The notes under the pieces are model-generated. The model was not told the DNA's origin. It searched no databases and saw only the letters and a program-made list of their open reading frames with translations. This document shows positions 45,667 through 57,784 of a stretch of 64,000 bases of DNA, one piece after another. The position numbers were made by a program, and so were the translations under genes. The first letter of the stretch is position 1. Each line of letters begins with the position of its first letter. This stretch comes from Zantedeschia hybrid cultivar (lineage: Eukaryota; Streptophyta; Magnoliopsida; Alismatales; Araceae). The stretch covers positions 26,359,879 to 26,423,878 of the forward strand of contig JARZZO010000003.1 in assembly GCA_030544215.1 (NCBI GenBank). Reading direction: 5' to 3'.

Positions 45667-47645
45667 AATCTTCAGATATATTATTTTCTCCACCTTGGCT
45701 GATGAGAATAGGATTGTATCATCTGCATATTGCAGATGAGTCACCTCCTCCTCCATTCTTCTCACCTTAACTCCTTCAATGATCCCACTTGTTCTAGCGT
45801 TTCCCCACAACATACTAAGAACAATGCCCTACAAGGAGGAAGAGAAGAGGAGACAGAGGATCTCCTTGCCTTAGTCCTCTCATGCTGCCAAAGAAACCAT
45901 ATGGAGATCCATTGATCAAAATAGAAAACCTTGCTCTCTCCAAGCAGTTCTGAACCCACTTAATCCACTTATCTCTGAACCCCATTAGCTCCATTACTCT
46001 TTAAAGGCACCTCCAATTAATTCGGACATATGCTCTCTCAAAATCAATCTTTAAAACCAGACATTCCTTTTTCCGAGATTTTTGGTCATGAATACACTCA
46101 TAGGCTGCCATAAAATTGTCAAGAATAAGTCTCCCTTGAATAAAGGCTGATTGATTATTGTCCACCAAGTTACATATGACTTCTTTAAGTCTAAAGACCA
46201 AAGCTTTTGTAATAATCTTGAAGCTGCCATTTAAAAGACCGACGGGCTTGTAATCAGAGATGGATTCTGCCTCTTCTTTATTCGAAACTAACACAATGAA
46301 GGTGGAATTGAAATACTTGATATCCCAAGGTCTATCTTCAAATCTTTCACTGCTGCCATCAGATCCTGATCCTCCTTTCTAACCTCCCAAAAATGTTGAT
46401 AAAAACCCATAAAGAATCCATCCGGTCCTAGGGATTTGTTAGGTTCCATGCTAAAAACTGCTTTTTTTATTTCTTCTTCTGCGAAAGGCCTGACAAGATG
46501 ATTCGCTTGATGCTCAGAGATCTGTTTAAAAAAGTTACATGTGACCATAGGCCTCCATGTTTCTTCTTCTTTAAACAATTTTTAAAAAAATTCCACTGCA
46601 GCTGCACCAATGTCCTTCTCATCTAGAATTACTGACTCCACACTTTGACCTGGTGTATGGTGATTTTTCACTTCTTACCACTGGCTATAGCATGAAAATA
46701 TGATGTGTTTTGTCCCCTTCTTTCAACCATACTTCTATTGCTCTCTGCTTCCATTTGATTTCCTCTCTCAAAGCCCATTCATTGTATTGTTTTTTTAACC
46801 TCTCCCGCTGAACTCTATCTTCCTCCGAAATGGTGTCTTGCTCATTCTTAAGCTCAAACTTCTCAATTTGATGAAGCAAATCCTGTCTAATCTTCCCAGC
46901 TGCTCCAAAAGTCTTAATATTCTACTCCATCTTGTCTCTGACCCATTTGAGCTTCATAGCAAAATTGCAGGCATTATTGTTCTGAGGACCTCCACTCCAC
47001 CACTCCTTGACTAATTCTTGAAAACCCTCATGCCTAACCCATGCAAGTTCATATCTGAATATTCTATCTCTTCTTCTTCTATCACTTCCTGAATATAATA
47101 GCAGAGGATTATGATCTGAAAGAACTCTAGGAAGGCTTTTAGCTCCAAAGCTGCCAAATTTCTGTTGCCATTCCACAGTTACAAAAAATCTGTCCGGTTT
47201 AGATTTGGCTATCCTATTAGACCGGGTGAATGAAAGATTAGAAAGTTCCACCGCAATCAGCTGAGAGTAATTAACCCAGTCTCCAAAAATATCCATTTCC
47301 AGTGACCACTGCTTCTGATTAGATCTTTCTCCTGGATATCGGACAGCATTGAAATCTCCTCCTATGCACTAGATATCTGAACTTTCATTTTTAAGTGTTG
47401 TTAATTCTGCAAAAAATTGTTTTTTCTCTTCCAGATCTTGTGGCCCATAAACACCTGTAAAGAGTAAGGCCCTTCTTGCACCCAACTTCCTATTCGTCCA
47501 AGATTACACAGTTGACAGGTATGAGATTTGTTACCTCCACCAACTCTGCAGCATCCAAACCACCATCTTAAACAGATGCTGCAAAATGATCCCTTCTAGC
47601 ACATCAAAATATTGATCTTCCAATATATTAGGCATTTTAATCCTC
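45667..47645 (-). pseudogene. LINE (L1 clade) endonuclease and RT, element B
   Basis: On the - strand: end of an endonuclease (DFNAVRYPGERSNQKQW, then SNRIAKSKPDRFFVT and LSDHNPLLL, 47400-47050), linker (AIEVWLKEGDK, 46740), and RT (NKSLGPDGFFMGFYQHFW, 46440; NQSAFIQGRLILDNFMAAYE, 46160; LQYADDTILFSSA, 45720). The catalytic YADD is kept, but frames shift several times and the element starts inside the endonuclease, so it is 5'-truncated. Same strand as the PP2A exon. Confidence 0.88.
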
Positions 47646-48234
47646 TATGACTTCTTCCCCGTCCAGTACCCTCTTGTCCTGTCTCCTCCTATTGAACACC
47701 ATCAACCAACAATCATCTTCATGCATGCTTCACAGGAATGTGACTAGCCGTTGGAGAGCACTCATGCATGTACTAGAGGGTCTCCAATGGCTAGTTGGGT
47801 TTGGGGATGAGATGGGGGCTATAAACAGCCCCTATTTGGCCATATTCCCAACCCCATGTCTATCTCGCTCTCTGTCTCTCTGTAGGCACTCTCTTTCTCT
47901 CTCTAATTCTCTCTTCCAATCTCCTCTTTCTTCAGAAGAAGGTGTGGCATATTCCCAACCCCATGTCTATCTCGCTCTCTGTCTCTCTGTAGGCACTCTC
48001 TTTCTCTCTCTAATTCTCTCTTTCAATCTCCTCTTTCTTCAGAAGAAGGTGTGGATTGTACCACCAATTATATTTAAAATAAATAAAGTACAATCAAAAG
48101 GGAAGAGAAGAGATTCCTCTTTCTCAAGAAAAGAAAAAGAAACTATATCAAGTTTTGATTTAAGTAATAACCAACTTGCTCCAATCAGACACTGACAAAA
48201 GACGACAGTAACAACTCCAACTAACAATCAGTGC
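47646..48234. repeat. CT-rich spacer with 107-bp tandem duplication
   Basis: Unit starting CATATTCCCAACCCCATGTC at 47841 is repeated at 47948 almost perfectly and includes CTCTCTGTCTCTCTG. The ORF at 47647-48195 is a product of the repeat. At 48050-48100 GTGGATTGTACCACC may be an LTR end. Confidence 0.8.
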
Positions 48235-49060
48235 AGAATTCAAAAGCAAGCATTCTCAGAACATATTTCATTTCCCCATTGTTTCTTTCCACTAATCATT
48301 CCGTTGGCTTTACTTCTCTCTGAAGGTGTTTGAATTTCGTTGAAATCATCTACAACACACCATGGTGATTTGAAATTTCCCTGACAATCAGTCAATTTCT
48401 TACACATAAATTTCCGGTCACTGTATGTACATGTTCTACATACTGATATAAGTATCCACCCCTCTAGATTTACTGTTGTCCATCAAAAATACAACAAGAA
48501 TTTTCCAATATTCAGCAAATGTCCACACCAAATATCAGACCTCCCTGCCACCAAATTACCTCCCGAAAGCCCCACCACTCTTATGAATAAGAAATGGACC
48601 TCGAAATACCTGTAATTGCCTTCACAATCTCCAAGTCAAACTTCTTGTTTTAGTCTCTTTTAAACAAAAGAGTTCCACCTTCAAACTTCCAACAAACTCC
48701 CTGATCACCAGATGCTTGGATGGGTCATGGAGACCCCTAATGTTCTATGTCATCATAATCAGTGTTGAGGTAAAACCCTCCCTGTTCTCTGCTTGTGTTT
48801 CTATCAATTTGATTAGTACACTCTCTTTTAACAAGCCTCTAAGATCTCTTTCCCAATATTCTTCTTTGGCTTGGACATTCTGTCTACTGTACTCTGCGTA
48901 GCTGACCAGGCCTACTTTATTATGCACCTCCATACCAAGTAACGTTGCTCTCTTCACTACCTCTTCATTGCTCCAGACCATACCACCATCTTTATAAATA
49001 TTATCATCTGACCTTCCAGAGTTTTCTTTCCAATTAGCGAGAGATTGTGCCTCTGCTAGT
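48235..49060 (-). pseudogene. LINE endonuclease N-terminal part (element A)
   Basis: On the - strand NIRGLHDPSKHLVIREFV and ELFCLKETKT (48760-48640), the start of an APE-type L1 endonuclease, and VDDFNEIQTPSERSKANG (48370-48300), the equivalent of the DFN motif. Since the same DFN region occurs separately in element B, these are two copies. Stops are frequent. The - strand ORFs at 49056-49461 may be part of its ORF1 or leader, not recognised. Confidence 0.75.
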
Positions 49061-49942
49061 GAGTTGATGGTATTTTTTTTGGAATCATCCAGGAAGGTGA
49101 CAGAGGAAGGCGGGAGTTTTGGTGGGTGGATGAGGATTGAGAAGTCTTACCCAGAATGATTCTGGGTGAGATTTTCTCCAACTTTCCTCCTCCAGAGCAC
49201 TCATCTTCCAGCTGTATTGACCACCATTGCCTGCATAAGCATCGACTCCTCCCTCCTGGGAACATCAACAGCAGAAGCCCCCAGCTGCGATGCTGCCTCT
49301 TCTGCCTTCCTGCACCAAGATCTGCAATAGATCTTAGCAAACCTCCGTGCCCTGTTGCCCTTTTTAAATTCTTTCCTCAATCCGTCCACCACTTGTGAAA
49401 CCAGCATAGATATAGCCTCCATCCAAGCTGTGTCTGCCGAAATCTCTTTATTGCCCTCCACTTCTGCCGTCTCACTGATTTGCTGCTCTTGGGCATTTTC
49501 TCACTCAAGTGTCAACCTCCCATTTGCCTTGGGGGAGGGCTACATATGGTGATCATATTAGCTCCAAGAAGACATTTGATGAGCTCACCTAATACACAAG
49601 AGCCTAAAAGAAAATGTCAAAATGGCATTGGTGCCATATTGAATAGTCAGAATGACTTCAATTCAGAGGCTTGTTTGTTGCATCTTTGTAGGTTTACCAT
49701 CATTTACCATGCTGATGTAGCTTTTAGCTCTTTGGTCATACCTCTGTATTTGTCTTTAGATAAATACCGAACCATCAAAAAAGTACATGTGCAACATGCA
49801 AATTGATGAATTATTTGTGTTGAATGATGATCACATTGGACTCAAATAATTCATTAACTGTTTTGTTGCGCATGTCTCAATTCATATTCTTTTGAGACAC
49901 TTCCATATTTAATCAAGGATAAATACGGAAGTGCGACAAACA
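49061..49942. other. Flank left of the palindrome/telomere block
   Basis: The - strand ORFs at 49056-49340 and 49201-49461 could belong to the LINE at its left. The rest shows no feature. Confidence 0.35.
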
Positions 49943-50050
49943 AGGAATTCCGGATCGGATCGGATCCCCGAATCGGGACCCGCCGATCCCGATCCGACTC
50001 GGACCGGATCGGCCGAATCGGCCGATCCAGATGAAGTCTGGCCAGTCCGA
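49943..50050. mobile_element. Palindromic GATCGG element, left copy
   Basis: Starts CAAGGAATTCCGGATCGG and continues with repeated GATCGG, CCGATCC and GGCCGAATCGGCC words up to the A/T-rich stretch at 50055. Terminus like those at 14418 and 6499. Confidence 0.6.
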
Positions 50051-50189
50051 CTCGGCCAAATTAAAAAATAATAAAAAATTAAAAAAATCAGAAAAAATCA
50101 GGAAAAAATAAAAAAAATCAGAAAAAATTACATACATATTATTCAATTGATGTACAATAAGAATGAATGCAATTCATGTACATCCATAA

Positions 50190-50497
50190 AAAACCCTAAA
50201 ACCCTAAACCCTAAACCCTAAAACCCTAAACCCTAAACCCTAAACCCCTAAACCCTAAACCCTAAACCCTAAACCCTTAACCCTTAACCCTTAACCCTTA
50301 ACCCTTAACCCTTAACCCTTAACCCTTAAACCCTTAAACCCTAAACCCTAAACCCTTAAACCTTTAAACCCTAAAACCCTAAAACCTAAACCCTAAACCC
50401 TTAACCCTTAACCCTAAACCCTTAACCCTAAACCCTAAACCCTAAACCCTAAAACCCTAAAACCTAAAACCCTAAACCCTAAACCCTTAAACCTTAA
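50190..50497. repeat. Telomere-like array (CCCTAAA/CCCTTAA variants)
   Basis: About 310 bp of CCCTAAA units with many CCCTTAA and CCCTAAAA variants, the sequence of Arabidopsis-type telomeres. It is internal to the window, flanked by palindromic DNA and then LINEs, so an interstitial site and not a chromosome end. Confidence 0.97.
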
Positions 50498-50499
50498 GG

Positions 50500-50695
50500 G
50501 GGGGATCGGGACCGGCCCAAACCGGACCAGATCGGGTCCGGACCGGCCGATCTGGCCGGTCCGGCCCCGATTTGGTCCGGTTCGGGCCGATTTCGGCCGT
50601 TTTTTTTTTTTTTTTCAAATCGGTGGGGGGGAACAGTGAAATCCCCCCCGAATCGGATCGGAATCGGCCGATTCCGCAATCCATGGCGACAAAAG
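50500..50695. mobile_element. Palindromic GATCGG element, right copy
   Basis: GATCGGGACCGG, GGCCGATCTGGCCGG and CCGAATCGGATCGG words, then GGCCGATTCCGCAATCCATGG, whose reverse (CCATGGATTGCGGAATCGG) is the family terminus. It faces the left copy across the telomere-like array. Contains a T15 run. Confidence 0.6.
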
Positions 50696-50750
50696 GATAT
50701 AAAAACTCTAAAGCATGGGCAATGGGAAAGTTTCATGCAACTCTGCAAGA

Positions 50751-51059
50751 AGGGCTGTCAAAATGGTTCGACCCATTAAGGGACTCATTTTGACCCTTTA
50801 AGTTTGTGTGGGTATAACCGTTTACCCAATAACAATTGTGTTCTACATAAATTTGTAATCAGATTTGTGTATCAAGTATACTAGTCTATTTGAGTTTCAA
50901 GATAACTAGATTCTTCCTTAGGCCCATTTATCTTTTAACATGAAGAAATCAAGGAGTGAACTCAAGATCCCAACTGTTTACCCATTAATCTCATTGGGTC
51001 TGTTCCGGAGCCAGGGATATTTTTTTGGGTATGGGTCTACCCAAACCCATATAACAGCT
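50751..51059. mobile_element. Possible hAT-type MITE
   Basis: AGGGCTGTCAAAATGG at the left and, on the reverse strand, GAGCTGTTATATGGGTTTGG at the right. Similar to the GGGCTGTCAA ends of many plant hAT elements. No duplication confirmed. Confidence 0.4.
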
Positions 51060-52590
51060 CTCAATTTAAGTCCACATTGTTTGAAATCCAGAGTTGGCAT
51101 TTATGGACCACAAAAGGAATCAAGCTCAGGCTGGCCCAGGATCAGCTAGGATCAGATCGAATCAGCTGTTCCGATCGGCCAAAGGTGGACCAATCTGAAT
51201 CCAATCCCCATCCTTCCTTGCTTCAATACTTGTAAGAAAAAAGAGGGATCTGGCCCTCTCATCTTACATGTGCTAATGTGCCATGCAAGGTTCCATCTTC
51301 CTTGGTTAATTTGTTACAAGCCAGAGATGATGAATTATAATGCTCAAGCAATATATGTGATAGGGACACCAAGCCCACCCATCAATGTTGCCGGTGCACC
51401 ACTGTGACGAGAACTCTGGTTCTTGAGGAGCACTCTTTCCCCTTTTGTCATTGTTACTTTTTTTGGAAAGCATGTACTCTATTTAAGCAAGATTGTTGAA
51501 GGAAGAGGCAGTTGCTTGCGTAGTCAAAAAAAAAAAGTGTTCAGAAAATATATTTTTATCATGCACCAAGAGGAAGGTGAGAGGCCCAAATTTTAGTTTT
51601 AGCCAGGTGAGAGGCCCATAGCACTGGTAAACTGCCACCTCCTCTTTGTCCGCCATCTAACATACACCCTCTGTATCTCACTATTCTTCTCCTCCTTCCT
51701 CCCACTGCCATACAAAGCATCTCTTGTGCATCCTCCCTTTGTCCTTGTTTCTTTTCCTTCTTTCTTCTCTTTTCTCTTTCTTCTTCTTCCCTACACAACT
51801 AATCCCCCCCTTTTGTTCCTTTATTTGTTTGTCCCCGATTCTTCCTCTCCTCCTTTCATCTTTTTCCTTTCCATTCCATCTTTGCTCGCTCCTCATCACC
51901 ATGCCCACATTCTCTGTCTCTTACATCAACTCCATGTATGGCTAGTCACCCACCCCTCTTGTTAACATTCCTTTCCAATTTTCTCTCACATCAAATAGTA
52001 TTATTATTTCTTTTCTTTTCTTCACTCTTCACCACTTCATTCCGCCCTTCACGTCATTCTTCCACATTCCCTGCATCTGCACCCACATCCGAGTCGGCGC
52101 ATGAGACTCACCCCACGGTGAGCACGTCTGCTCCCTATCAGTGCACTTGCAGCTCTCCATAGTCTCAAAAATCATCAACATGTCATCTCGCATCAAATTT
52201 GATATCAGAGCTAAGAGAACCGATTTGTTTTCACAAATTGGGTCCTAGCATTGTTTCTTCAACATGTCTCCCCCACTCTCACTGTCAGAGTTTTCCTACC
52301 GGATGAGGAACATGCAACACTTATTTTTTATGATCAATTGCAAAACAATTATATTTCACAATGCAGGGTCATCATCTAGAAAAGACAGCCCCAGTGACAT
52401 GATCATGCGCCTCCGGTCTAGGTTATTCGCAAACCCTGCCTCTTTTATTGCTTCATAGCATGAAAATACATTTTCAATTAGTTGGCACCTAGCTTTGCGG
52501 TTATAGAGCATGAACCCACACTATGGCAGTGTGGGTTTGAAACTACGAATTCCCAGTTTCTTGTTCCAAGAGGCATTATTTCAGCTTTTT
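51060..52590. other. Non-coding region with a PBS-like site
   Basis: At 51130-51190 a short GATCGG/GATCAG stretch. From 51600 to 52160 a CT-rich stretch with shadow ORFs. At 52192 ..CGCATCA is followed by AATTTGATATCAGAGCTAAG, like an LTR end and PBS, so 51600-52193 could be part of an LTR. No gene supported. Confidence 0.4.
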
Positions 52591-53403
52591 TCCCCTAAAG
52601 CAGCATGCTTAATACACAGAGTAGCACTCCCAATTGCCAAAGGGATGATCACTTTTTTATGCACTTGTGCATAGCACAAAGGCACTAATGAGCCACCAAA
52701 GAATTTTGTTGAATGTGTCTTCCTTCTATAAAAAAACACCCTGATCGTCAATGATTTCACTACCAATCATCCTATCAGGCCTCATTGCAAGCATTTTCAT
52801 AATCTTATAGAAACCACTCGGTAGACTTATGGCCCTTTAGTCTTGCCGTATGTACGCTCCTTCTTTTTTGGAAATCAACACTACTAACAGTCTTGTTAAT
52901 GCCTCTAAACTAAGCTCTGCCTTCTTGAAATTCTAAATACCGCCTCCAAGATGCCGAGTTTTATCACCTCCAAATAGAGTTGGATGAACAAGAAGGGAAA
53001 GCCATCTAGACCAGGATCTTCATCATCTAATAAAGCAATAACATAGTGTTTTACCTCCCCTGCAAAAAAAAAAAAAAAGGCTCGATAGCTCCCTCTGATA
53101 GAGTTTTACCTCCCTCGCAAAGAAAAGGGTCGACAGCTCCCTCCTTTCTTTTGAGAAAGCATAGGGAGTACATCATCAGCAACTACAGGCTGCCAGCCAT
53201 CCTCTTCTATCAATAATCTAGAGTCGAATGCCACCTCATATTGTTGAATTGCTTTCTCCTAGATAAGCAACTAGTTACCATCCCTCAAGCTTCCAATGAA
53301 GTTCAAGCCTCTACCTGATGCTACCCTCAAAAAATAGGTTATATTCTAGTCACCCTCCTTTACCCATCTCTCCATAGTTTTCAATCTCTCTCCCCTGTAA
53401 TGC
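52590..53403 (-). pseudogene. Very old LINE fragment, element F
   Basis: On the - strand WVKEGD (53370), RVASGRGLNFIGSLRDGN, then DDEDPGLDGFPFLF (53030) and DYRAISLPSGFYKIMKML (52860-52790), which match the linker and first RT motifs of plant L1 elements. Many stops and gaps. Confidence 0.75.
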
Positions 53404-54465
53404 TGTTGACAGTCATTTTTTATACGACCGATTTGCTTGGATTGATTTGATTTTGATTTCTTTGTTTTGATTTTGTGTTGTGGGAATCATGATTTCTCGC
53501 CATTTGTTGGATATCATTTTATTTGCATGACAGACAATTGAACCTTGAAATTTCGTTTTGGAATTGCGACTCAGAGTATCCGCCCGATGGCTTGCCATCG
53601 CCACGTTGGAGCGACGATGGGCCAACGAGGGCATCGTATCAAATATAAGTTGAAGAGGGCTTACGATGCATCCTTTGGATACGTCGCGTACGCCGCACAG
53701 TGGCTGCAATTTATCCAATGGATACATCACAAGGACCTTTGCAACATATATGGAGAGAGCCAAGAGTTATGTATTTTCCACCAACCTCCAATCATTTACA
53801 AAGGGGGGTATAGGGTAGTATTTATAGAGTTTCATGGCCAATGAAAACATGCCAAGTGGCAGCCTATGATTGGCCTTGCATGTGGGGACCCGCTTACGTG
53901 GCACCTTCCCATTGGTTGAGGCCTTCATCTTCATCAATTGGTCCATTGGCACTGACGAGGCACGAGGTGGCAATGACATTGCGAGGATGACAAGGCAGAG
54001 GTGATCCGGGCTCTTCATGGTTGGTCCATGTAAGCTCATGTGGGAGCCACTTGGACTATATTTTTCTAACGAAAAATATTCTTTTTCTGCAGGAAAATGG
54101 GCCGAGAGGCGAGGGATACATCATGGGATGCCACGAGTAGCTGGGAAGGGGCAGCAGCCCTTTTGGGTGGGTGCTGCCACCTCCTGTGGGCAGCAACCCC
54201 TTGGGGTCTGCCGCACCCTATGGGCGACATATGGGTGGGTTTTGTTTGGGGGTGGGGGTCTTTTTGGGTTTTCTATGTCCCCCATTTTTCTGATTTTTTT
54301 TTGGGTGGGTTTTTGGGGTCCTTTTCATTTATTTTTTTTATTTTTCAGAGAATTCCTATGTAATTTCTCTAGATTTTGGGATAAAAGGCCTTGTATCCTC
54401 CCATTCTTTCATAAGACCAAGGTTAGTTTTGGTCTTTTCAATTTCTGAAAATTTTCTCTCCAACA
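53404..54465 (+). mobile_element. Solo LTR, 1.06 kb
   Basis: TGTTGACAG at the left and CTCCAACA at the right, flanked by AATGC (53399-53403) and AATGG (54466-54470), a 5-bp duplication with one change. It separates two parts of the old LINE on its sides. The right part has G/T-rich stretches and ends CTGAAAATTTTCTCTCCAACA. ORFs at 53545-53844 and 54017-54448 show no domain. Confidence 0.7.
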
Positions 54466-54890
54466 AATGGTAACAACATACGTTCACATTTCACCTCTTG
54501 GAGAGATAACACATCAACCTTACATCTTCCAATCACCTCCTTCACTTCTGTTATCCCTCCACAAATACCCCTCACTTTATATGAGGTTTACAAAGTTGTC
54601 CCGCTCTTCATTTCCCACCCCATCACCTTCTGAACATCCATTAGGCTAGTATTATTACTCCTTTTTTGTAGACTTTCCTACCTAGGCACTCCTAGACAAG
54701 CCCATCTGTCACTTTTTTTAAACTTTTGAGAGCATCCCCTCATGTCCTTTTCTAATCAAGCAAAACAAACTCCCACCTTGTCAGATACATCCCTCACCCG
54801 CTCCTCTGTCATCTTCTCCACCACTTCCCAACTTTTTCCCAACTCCTCCCAACTCAAAAGCCTACCTCCTCCTGCACCTCTCCCCCTACT
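54466..54890 (-). pseudogene. 5' part of the old LINE, element F
   Basis: On the - strand VLSLQEVKCER at 54500-54475, like the L-LQETK end of the first endonuclease motif, preceded by RGICGGITEVKEVIG. Weak but in order with 52590-53403 on the other side of the solo LTR. Confidence 0.5.
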
Positions 54891-54892
54891 AC

Positions 54893-55745
54893 TCATGGTT
54901 TGTAGCATTGGCCAATTCCAATCCAGATTGACTGCTCTACCAATCTGGGGTGTCGTGGACCAATCCATTCCCGAAAATCAAAAGTTAAAGAAAACTCAGG
55001 CCAAATCAGCCAAAAATCAGGCCAAATCAGCTAGGATCGGCTGAAAGGAGCCAATCTTGCCCAATTCAACTTTGGATTGGGATCTCAATCTATAAACTAA
55101 GATCTCCCCTCAATCCCCTTTTGAATGTTATTTTTCTGATTTTCTTATTTCTCTTATTTTTAAAATTAAAAGCAATCCAACAATCCACTTTCTACATTTG
55201 GATCAGTTGATTTGGCCAATTTGATTCCCAATCCGATCGCATCAGGATCCACTGATCCAATATCCATCCAATTCCGCCTTACTTGATATTCCTTCCTTGA
55301 CCTTCCCCTCTACCAAGTCTCCATCATCTTCTTGAAGATCCCCATTTACCGAGTCCACTTCCAACAAGTTGCCATCATAAGGGCCCTTCACAAGAATGGT
55401 TCTCAGACTAAGAGAGGGCTTCCAACCCCACCCCTTTTTTTCTTTTTCTTTTCTTTTCTTCTTCTTCTTCTTTTTTCTTTTTTTTTTGTGGGGGGGGGGG
55501 GGGGGGGGGGCGCAGATAGTACCACTAGATGTGTTAAACGGAAAAAAAAAAAGCATTGACCAAAAAGTCCACCCCCAAAAAAGGAAAAGAGGACTGCTAT
55601 GCTCCTCTTTACACAAGGTTCCTGTCCACTCCCTCCCTCTATTGCTAACAAAAGAGAAGATTCCCCCCCAGTACAGCAGTTTTGTTTTTCGACAATTCTC
55701 CTATTCCTCTCACCTCAGATAGCCCATACAGTAGCATGAAGGATG
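54893..55745. repeat. Tandem duplication, unit 1
   Basis: From about 54953 (GTCGTGGACCAATCCATTCC) to 55745, repeated at 55799-56552. Starts beside a palindromic-family end (CATGGTTTGTAGCATTGGCC, 54894) and is rich in CCAATTC/GGATTGGG words. Contains G21 at 55490-55510. ORFs inside are low-complexity. Confidence 0.8.
55490..55510. repeat. G21 homopolymer
   Basis: Twenty-one consecutive G after a T-rich tract. Confidence 0.9.
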
Positions 55746-55757
55746 TGTGTGTGTGTG

Positions 55758-55758
<1 letters not shown>

Positions 55759-55790
<32 letters not shown>
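55759..55790. repeat. G32 homopolymer at duplication junction
   Basis: Thirty-two consecutive G after (GT)n, exactly between the two duplicated units. Confidence 0.9.
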
Positions 55791-55792
<2 letters not shown>

Positions 55793-55798
55793 TGTTTT

Positions 55799-56552
55799 GG
55801 CGTGGACCAAAACACTCCTGAAAATCTAGGATCGGCTGAAAGGAGCCAATCTTGCCCAATTCAACCTTGGATTGGGATCTCAATCTATAAACTAAGACCC
55901 CCCCCCCCTCAATCCCCTTTTGAATGTTATTTTTCTGATTTTTGTGATTTTCTTATTTCTCTTATGTTTTAAATTAAAAGCAATCCAATAATCAACTTTC
56001 TACATTTGGATCAGTTAATTTGGCCAATTTGATTCCCAATCCGATCGCATCAGGATCCACTGATCCAATATCCATCAAATTCTGCCTTACTTGATATTCC
56101 TTCCTTGACCTTCCCTTCTACCAAGTCTCCATCATCTTCTTGAAGATCCCCACCTACCAAGTCCACTTCCAACAAGTTGCCATCATAAGGGCCCTCCACA
56201 AGAATGGTTCTCAGACTAAGAGAGGGCTTCCCACCCCACCCCCTTTTTTCTTTTTCCTTTTTTTCTCTTTTGGGGGGGAGCAGATAGTACCACTAGATGT
56301 GTTAAACGGAAAAAAGAGGGAATATACAAGTATAAAAGTGAAAGCATTGACCAAACCCCCCCCCCCCCTCCAAAAAAAAAAAAGAACAAGAGGACTGCTA
56401 TGCTCCTCTTTACAAAAGGCTCCTGTCCACTCCCTCCCTCTATTGCTAACAAAACAGAAGATTCCCTCCAGTACAGCAGTTTTGTTTTTGAAAATTCCCC
56501 TATTCCTCTCATCACCTCAGATAGGCGATAGGCCATACAGCGGCATGAAGGA
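55799..56552. repeat. Tandem duplication, unit 2
   Basis: Follows unit 1 in the same order (GTGGACCA-A, GGCTGAAAGGAGCCAATC, CTTCCAACAAGTTGCCATCA, GTACCACTAGATGTGTTAAA, GCATGAAGGATG) with small indels, so old enough to have diverged. Lacks part of the left end of unit 1. Confidence 0.85.
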
Positions 56553-57784
56553 TGATTTTATTTTTTTATTTTATTTATTTATTTATTTTTATTTTTATTT
56601 ATTTATTTATTTTTTTTTGGGGGGGGGGGGTGTTGATGTCATTTCGAATCATAATTTAGTTTGGTCTGATTACATGAAAATTCTCACAAAAACGAAGACA
56701 ATGAAACTGTGAACAATCCTATTGTGAAGTGTTGACTAATGGTGATCATAGGAATGGCGTGCGATGCCAACATAAACCAATGGAGGGAGCAAAGGGAGGC
56801 TTTAGAACAGATTTCCCAAAGCCTATAGGAAGCGATGGGCAGTACTGGTTAGAGACGAAAGAGCATCTTTCACTGAGTTATATGCAGCCAATAAGCGAAA
56901 AAATCATCTAATGAACTATCTAATAACTGGGACAATAATTTTCATGGACGGCCATTATTTGGTTTAAACTAGAAAAACCAAAACAGACCAATTTGATCCG
57001 GTTCAATTCGGTTTGAAAAGATGTTCAGTTCAATTCAATTTCAGAAGTTTTTGAAACCAAACAAAACCAGTGTTTCCTATAGGGTGGGTTTTTCTAACGG
57101 ATTTGGCAATCTTAAGGGGATTTTGTATGATTTAGGAGGAAGAATACTACAGTGGGAGGTCATTGATTTATTGTATGATCTTTTTATTTATTTTTTATTT
57201 TTTTGGGGGGGAGAGAGGGGGGGGTTTGATGGATTCAATGCATTAGTAACCCTTGGACTGGCACAAGAATGGGAGATCCCTTATAGAGCTTTCTGCCTCC
57301 TCTCTTTTGTCTCTTCTGGTATGGAACTAATGTCCCAGATGAGCTAATGTCCAGCACATCACGGGTGCTGTGCACGGCTGTAACTGCATGCATGTGCACA
57401 CTATGTAACACACATACATTGTTGTGTGCACTCTACCTCGAGATTATGATCCCATACAGGAAAAATAAGTGTATAAAACAAACCAAACAGAGATCTGCCA
57501 AATCAATTTCTTTCAGTATAAGAAATGTGTCAATTTCATTCACCTTGGGGATTTTGTTTCCAAAATGAGCCAACCAAACCATGCATGGCCTAAATAATTA
57601 CTCACAATTCATATCATTGACAAGATGCATTTTTTGAGCCCCTACTACCATCAAAGTGCAAATTTCACAATGATTCAAAAATCATCGATCGCTGAAACTA
57701 ATAGCTCAAATGTCAAAGATTGCTGAGAAGAGGGATGCAGCAAAAAAGCTAAATCTTAAGTAATGACTTACCCTTTTCTTTCAC
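56553..57784. other. Non-coding region
   Basis: T/A-rich run with G12 (56619-56630). Near 56950-57075 GGTTCAATTCGGTTTG words on both strands recall hAT-type elements. Nothing else recognised. Confidence 0.4.

Noticed and set aside
48039..48195. Protein-coding ORF in the 107-bp repeat
   Set aside because: The sequence is a duplicated CT-rich repeat; the peptide repeats accordingly.
50190..50497. A chromosome end
   Set aside because: The array is short, degenerate and continues into non-telomeric DNA on both sides.
51600..52217. A defined LTR ending at the PBS-like site at 52200
   Set aside because: The end and PBS look right, but no start, TATA box or duplication was found; mentioned only as a possibility.
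55332..55722. ORFs of 75-124 codons across the T- and G-rich tracts
   Set aside because: Poly-Phe/Gly or poly-Pro/Lys products of homopolymers.
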